DNA from: Caldifarciminota bacterium
GTDB taxonomy: Bacteria > Hydrothermota > Tepidihabitantia > Tepidihabitantales > Tepidihabitantaceae
Assembly: GCA_016935295.1 (NCBI GenBank)
Contig: JAFGRF010000199.1
Coordinates: 1-8,202 of the forward strand
Direction: 5' to 3'
Length of the DNA: 8,202 nucleotides
The position numbers were made by a program, and so were the translations under genes. The notes under the pieces were generated by a model, which saw nothing but the letters and a program-made list of their open reading frames with translations, did not search any database and was not told where the DNA came from. Of the stretch, positions 5,972 to 8,202 are shown piece by piece. Each line of letters begins with the position of its first letter. Positions within the stretch are counted from its first letter, which is position 1.

Positions 5972-6818
5972 AGACGTCTATGGCGACTACCCGGCGGATT
6001 ACGAGCCAGCCCAGGCCCTCGAGGACGACGATGATGACGAGCATTATCTGCCCGGTCGAGGTAGTGAACATGGGACGCATCATACCGGGGTCGACCATCG
6101 AAACAACAATTGCCAGCAACCAGGGAATGAAGATCATGATGATCCCCTGAAGTCGGCCCTGGGCCGAAAGGGTGAGAATCTTGGCCCGGACCCGGTTCCG
6201 CGAGCGAATCGTGTCACCCATCTTGACCAGCAGGTCGGACAGAACGCCACCGGTCTCCTGGGCGATGCTGATTGCGTTCACGGTGATATCCAGGTCTTCG
6301 GAACGGAGCCGGCCCTTCATGTCAAGAAGAGCCTGGATCATCGGCTTGCCGACGCGGTTCTCCTGCAGTGCGTGGGCGAACTCCTGACGGATGGGCGGGC
6401 CCATTTCGCGCGTGACCTGCTCCATGGCCTGGATCAGGCTCATTCCGGCCTTCATCGCCCCCGCCAGCATCGGGATTGCCTCAAGCAGCTGGGCGTCGAA
6501 CTTCTTCCGGCGCTGCTGTTCCATGGCGCCCAGGTAGAAACGCGGGACCAGGAATCCGGCCACCCCGCCCGCTATGACCAGGACCGGCGCGAAGTTGGCG
6601 ACTACGCCGAGCAGCAGCGCGCCTGCGGCCGCGGCCAGCAAAGACAGCATCCACAACCGCTGCGGGGAAACACCCAGGTAGAGCGATTCCACCCGCTCTT
6701 CGGTCTGGACGATGAAACGGCGGCGGTAGACATCCGCGGCCTGCAGCGCTATCTGGCCGACCAAGGCCAGGGCAATGAAGACCGCGGCGTAGGAAGCGAA
6801 CCTAAGCAGCAGGAGCAG
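5970..6818 (-). CDS. tadB: TadB, Tad pilus inner-membrane platform protein (CTG start proposed)
   Basis: Polytopic inner-membrane platform protein with a T2SSF domain, partner of TadA and TadC. The first in-frame ATG/GTG/TTG is the TTG at 6762-6764. It has no Shine-Dalgarno (SD) sequence and would cut through the first hydrophobic segment. The frame is open back to a TAA at 6906-6908 with no other ATG, GTG or TTG. A CTG at 6816-6818 lies 6 nt after GGAGG (within GGAGGTG, 6823-6829) and gives 282 residues starting with a hydrophobic stretch (about 1-25), so I place the start there. Using the long numbering, transmembrane segments lie near 1-25, 57-75 and 77-92. The T2SSF domain (about 107-236) contains AIPMLAGAMKAGMSLIQAME and AISIAQETGGVLSDLLVKMG. 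A last helix lies near 257-275. With this start it overlaps tadA by 17 nt; tadC follows 7 nt after its TAG stop. Family assignment is firm; the start is inference. Confidence 0.93.
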   Translation of the reverse strand: MLLLLRFASYAAVFIALALVGQIALQAADVYRRRFIVQTEERVESLYLGVSPQRLWMLSLLAAAAGALLLGVVANFAPVLVIAGGVAGFLVPRFYLGAMEQQRRKKFDAQLLEAIPMLAGAMKAGMSLIQAMEQVTREMGPPIRQEFAHALQENRVGKPMIQALLDMKGRLRSEDLDITVNAISIAQETGGVLSDLLVKMGDTIRSRNRVRAKILTLSAQGRLQGIIMIFIPWLLAIVVSMVDPGMMRPMFTTSTGQIMLVIIVVLEGLGWLVIRRVVAIDV

Positions 6819-8196
6819 TGAACACCTCCATCGGGAACTTGATGCCGCGCGAGCGCAGCCGCTCGACCATTCTCGGGACCGTGCCGGTCGGTTGGAACCG
6901 GCCGATTACCCTTCCGGCAGCGTCGAATCCATGCTGTTTGAAAGCAAATATCTCCTGCGTCAGGAAGACGTTGTTCTCCCCGAGCCCGGATATCTCCGTG
7001 ATGTCGGTAATCTTGCGCGAGCCGTCGGGCATGCGCGACATCTGGACAACGAAGTGGATCGCGGACGCGACCTGCTCCCGAATGGCCCGCGACGGCAGGT
7101 CGACCCCGGCCATCAGCACCAAGGTCTCGAGACGCGCCAGCGCGTCCCGGGACGAGTTGGCGTGAATCGTGGTGAGCGACCCGTCGTGGCCCGTGTTCAT
7201 CGCCTGCAGCATATCCAAGGCCTCGCCGCCGCGGCACTCGCCGACAACTATCCGGTCCGGCCGCATACGCAGCGTATTCCGGACCAGCTCGCGGATGGAC
7301 ACTTCGCCGGTGCCCTCGGTATTCGGTTTGCGCGACTCGAGCGACAGGACGTGCACCTTGTGGATTTTCAGCTCGGCTGCGTCTTCGACCGTAATTATGC
7401 GCTGGTTGTCCGGTATGAAGTTGGAGAGGACGTTGAGCAGGGTCGTCTTGCCGGTGCCGGTACCGCCCGAGACCATGATGTTGGCCCGGTATCTGACCAT
7501 CATCTCGAGGAACCGGGCAATCTGGCGGTTGAGCGACCCCAGCCGTAGCAGGTCGTCCGTGGTCAGTCGGTTCCTGAAGAACTTGCGAATGGTGATCTTC
7601 GCCCCGTCGATCGCGAGGGGCGGGATTATCGCGTGCACACGCGAACCGTCCTGGAGCCGGGCGTCAACGTAGGGCACGCTCTCATCAACGTGCCGGCCCA
7701 GCGGCTGGATTATGCGCTGGATTACGGCGCGAACCTGGCCCTCGTTCAAGAACCGCGCCTTGGTCATCTCCAGCCGACCATCGCGTTCAATGTATATCTG
7801 GTCGGGGCGGTTGACCATTATTTCGGTGATCGTATCGTCGGCCAGGAACTGCTCGAGCGCGCCCAGGCCGAGAAAGTCATGGAGCAGTTCGGTCAACAGA
7901 GCATCAGGCGTCCATCCCGGCGGAATCACGGTCGACGGCTCGGAGAGAATGGCCACCACTATCTCGCGCACCTTGGCCCGGAACTCGTCGTCGCTGATTC
8001 CTTCGAAGCTCGCCTTGTGCTTGTTGACACGCCGCAGGAGCTCATCCTGGACGCGCTGCTTGAGGTCATGCAGGTCGTCAGTGGGTCCGCCGGGAGGCGG
8101 GCCTCCGGGGGCGGAAGGGCCGAAGCCGGTCTCGAGCCCCGGCAGTGTCTGGCGCTCGGTGACCTGGACGCGCGCCGGCGTCAGCAGGTCGAGCAT
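6802..8196 (-). CDS. tadA: TadA/CpaF family pilus-assembly ATPase
   Basis: Cytoplasmic hexameric secretion ATPase that would energise assembly of Flp pilus subunits through the TadB/TadC platform. The 464-residue product matches the usual CpaF length. Visible order: a short N-terminus with a Gly/Pro-rich linker (about 18-40), a helical N-terminal region (about 42-120), the N-domain with TEIMVNRPDQIYIERDGRL (124-142), then the ATPase core. Core motifs: Walker A GGTGTGKTT (244-252, K250), Asp box RIITVEDAAEL (266-276), Walker B RPDRIVVGECRG (312-323, E320) and His box GHDGSLTTIHANS (336-348). All catalytic elements are intact. The ATG at 8194-8196 is only 6 nt from the window edge (upstream bases GGGACC) and the frame stays open there, so a more upstream start cannot be excluded. 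The stop is TAG (6802-6804). The CpaF/TadA assignment rests on the adjacent tadB and tadC; other PilT/VirB11-type ATPases share these motifs but not this gene order. Confidence 0.96.
   Translation of the reverse strand: MLDLLTPARVQVTERQTLPGLETGFGPSAPGGPPPGGPTDDLHDLKQRVQDELLRRVNKHKASFEGISDDEFRAKVREIVVAILSEPSTVIPPGWTPDALLTELLHDFLGLGALEQFLADDTITEIMVNRPDQIYIERDGRLEMTKARFLNEGQVRAVIQRIIQPLGRHVDESVPYVDARLQDGSRVHAIIPPLAIDGAKITIRKFFRNRLTTDDLLRLGSLNRQIARFLEMMVRYRANIMVSGGTGTGKTTLLNVLSNFIPDNQRIITVEDAAELKIHKVHVLSLESRKPNTEGTGEVSIRELVRNTLRMRPDRIVVGECRGGEALDMLQAMNTGHDGSLTTIHANSSRDALARLETLVLMAGVDLPSRAIREQVASAIHFVVQMSRMPDGSRKITDITEISGLGENNVFLTQEIFAFKQHGFDAAGRVIGRFQPTGTVPRMVERLRSRGIKFPMEVFTAPAA
6823..6829 (-). 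promoter_or_regulatory. Shine-Dalgarno of tadB, inside the 3' end of tadA
   Basis: The minus strand reads GGAGGTG here, a seven-base perfect match to the core of the 16S anti-Shine-Dalgarno sequence. It is followed by TTCA and then CTG. No ATG, GTG or TTG lies at a usable distance in the tadB frame. This site is what decides the start proposed for tadB. Confidence 0.65.
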
Positions 8197-8202
8197 GGTC
8201 CC

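Noticed and set aside
5971..5980. Perfect 10-bp palindrome TAGACGTCTA at the end of tadB
   Set aside because: It falls within the last codons and stop of tadB next to the tadC SD. A single short palindrome is compatible with chance, and no second copy was noticed.
5850..6821. Plus-strand open frame (323 codons) opposite tadB
   Set aside because: Shadow of TadB; composition rich in H, D, Q, G and R, with no recognisable domain.
1..8202. CRISPR arrays, tRNA/rRNA genes, insertion sequences, attachment sites
   Set aside because: No regularly spaced repeat array, no tRNA- or rRNA-like sequence and no transposase or terminal inverted repeats were seen on either strand.

Overview
The window is GC-rich and carries eight genes, all on the minus strand, so transcription runs from high to low coordinates. 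Seven are packed into one apparent operon (about 8196 down to 1196). It begins with the core of a Tad/Flp (type IVb / type IVc-like) pilus machine and ends with two polytopic membrane proteins of GT-C glycosyltransferase character. After an 85-bp gap with a recognisable promoter comes a separate exported protein built of three PKD-like repeats (118-1104).

Operon order: TadA/CpaF ATPase; TadB and TadC platform proteins; an inner-membrane-anchored TPR-like protein in the slot where tadD usually sits; a ~99-bp spacer with a heptanucleotide repeat and a 12-bp inverted repeat; a tiny Flp-type pilin; GT-C-like membrane protein 1; GT-C-like membrane protein 2. Junctions are tight: 17-nt overlap (with the tadB start argued here), 7-nt gap, 4-nt overlap, ~99-nt spacer, then two 4-nt overlaps. 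TadA would power TadB/TadC, which would assemble the Flp-like subunit. The two membrane proteins are translationally coupled behind the pilin and could modify the pilus or a co-exported glycan (inference). Secretin, CpaB/RcpC, TadZ and the prepilin peptidase are not in the window and may lie upstream of 8202 or elsewhere.

Most unusual: two of the eight genes (tadB and GT-C protein 1) have no ATG, GTG or TTG in frame at the position where homology, topology and operon geometry place the start. Each has a well-placed CTG: one behind a perfect GGAGGTG, the other in a CTGA stop/start overlap. The pilin has Ala instead of Gly at the expected cleavage position. The PKD gene has a perfect TTGACA -35 box whose -10 box lies so close to the ATG that a leaderless mRNA is predicted.

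Organism: a bacterium. The PKD repeat style (PPGIP...SGPDTGY linkers, DWGDGDTS cores) and heptamer filler repeats resemble, from memory, what is common in uncultivated FCB-group / WOR-3-type genomes. This is a low-confidence impression, not a determination. Long open frames on the plus strand are antisense shadows of these GC-rich genes.
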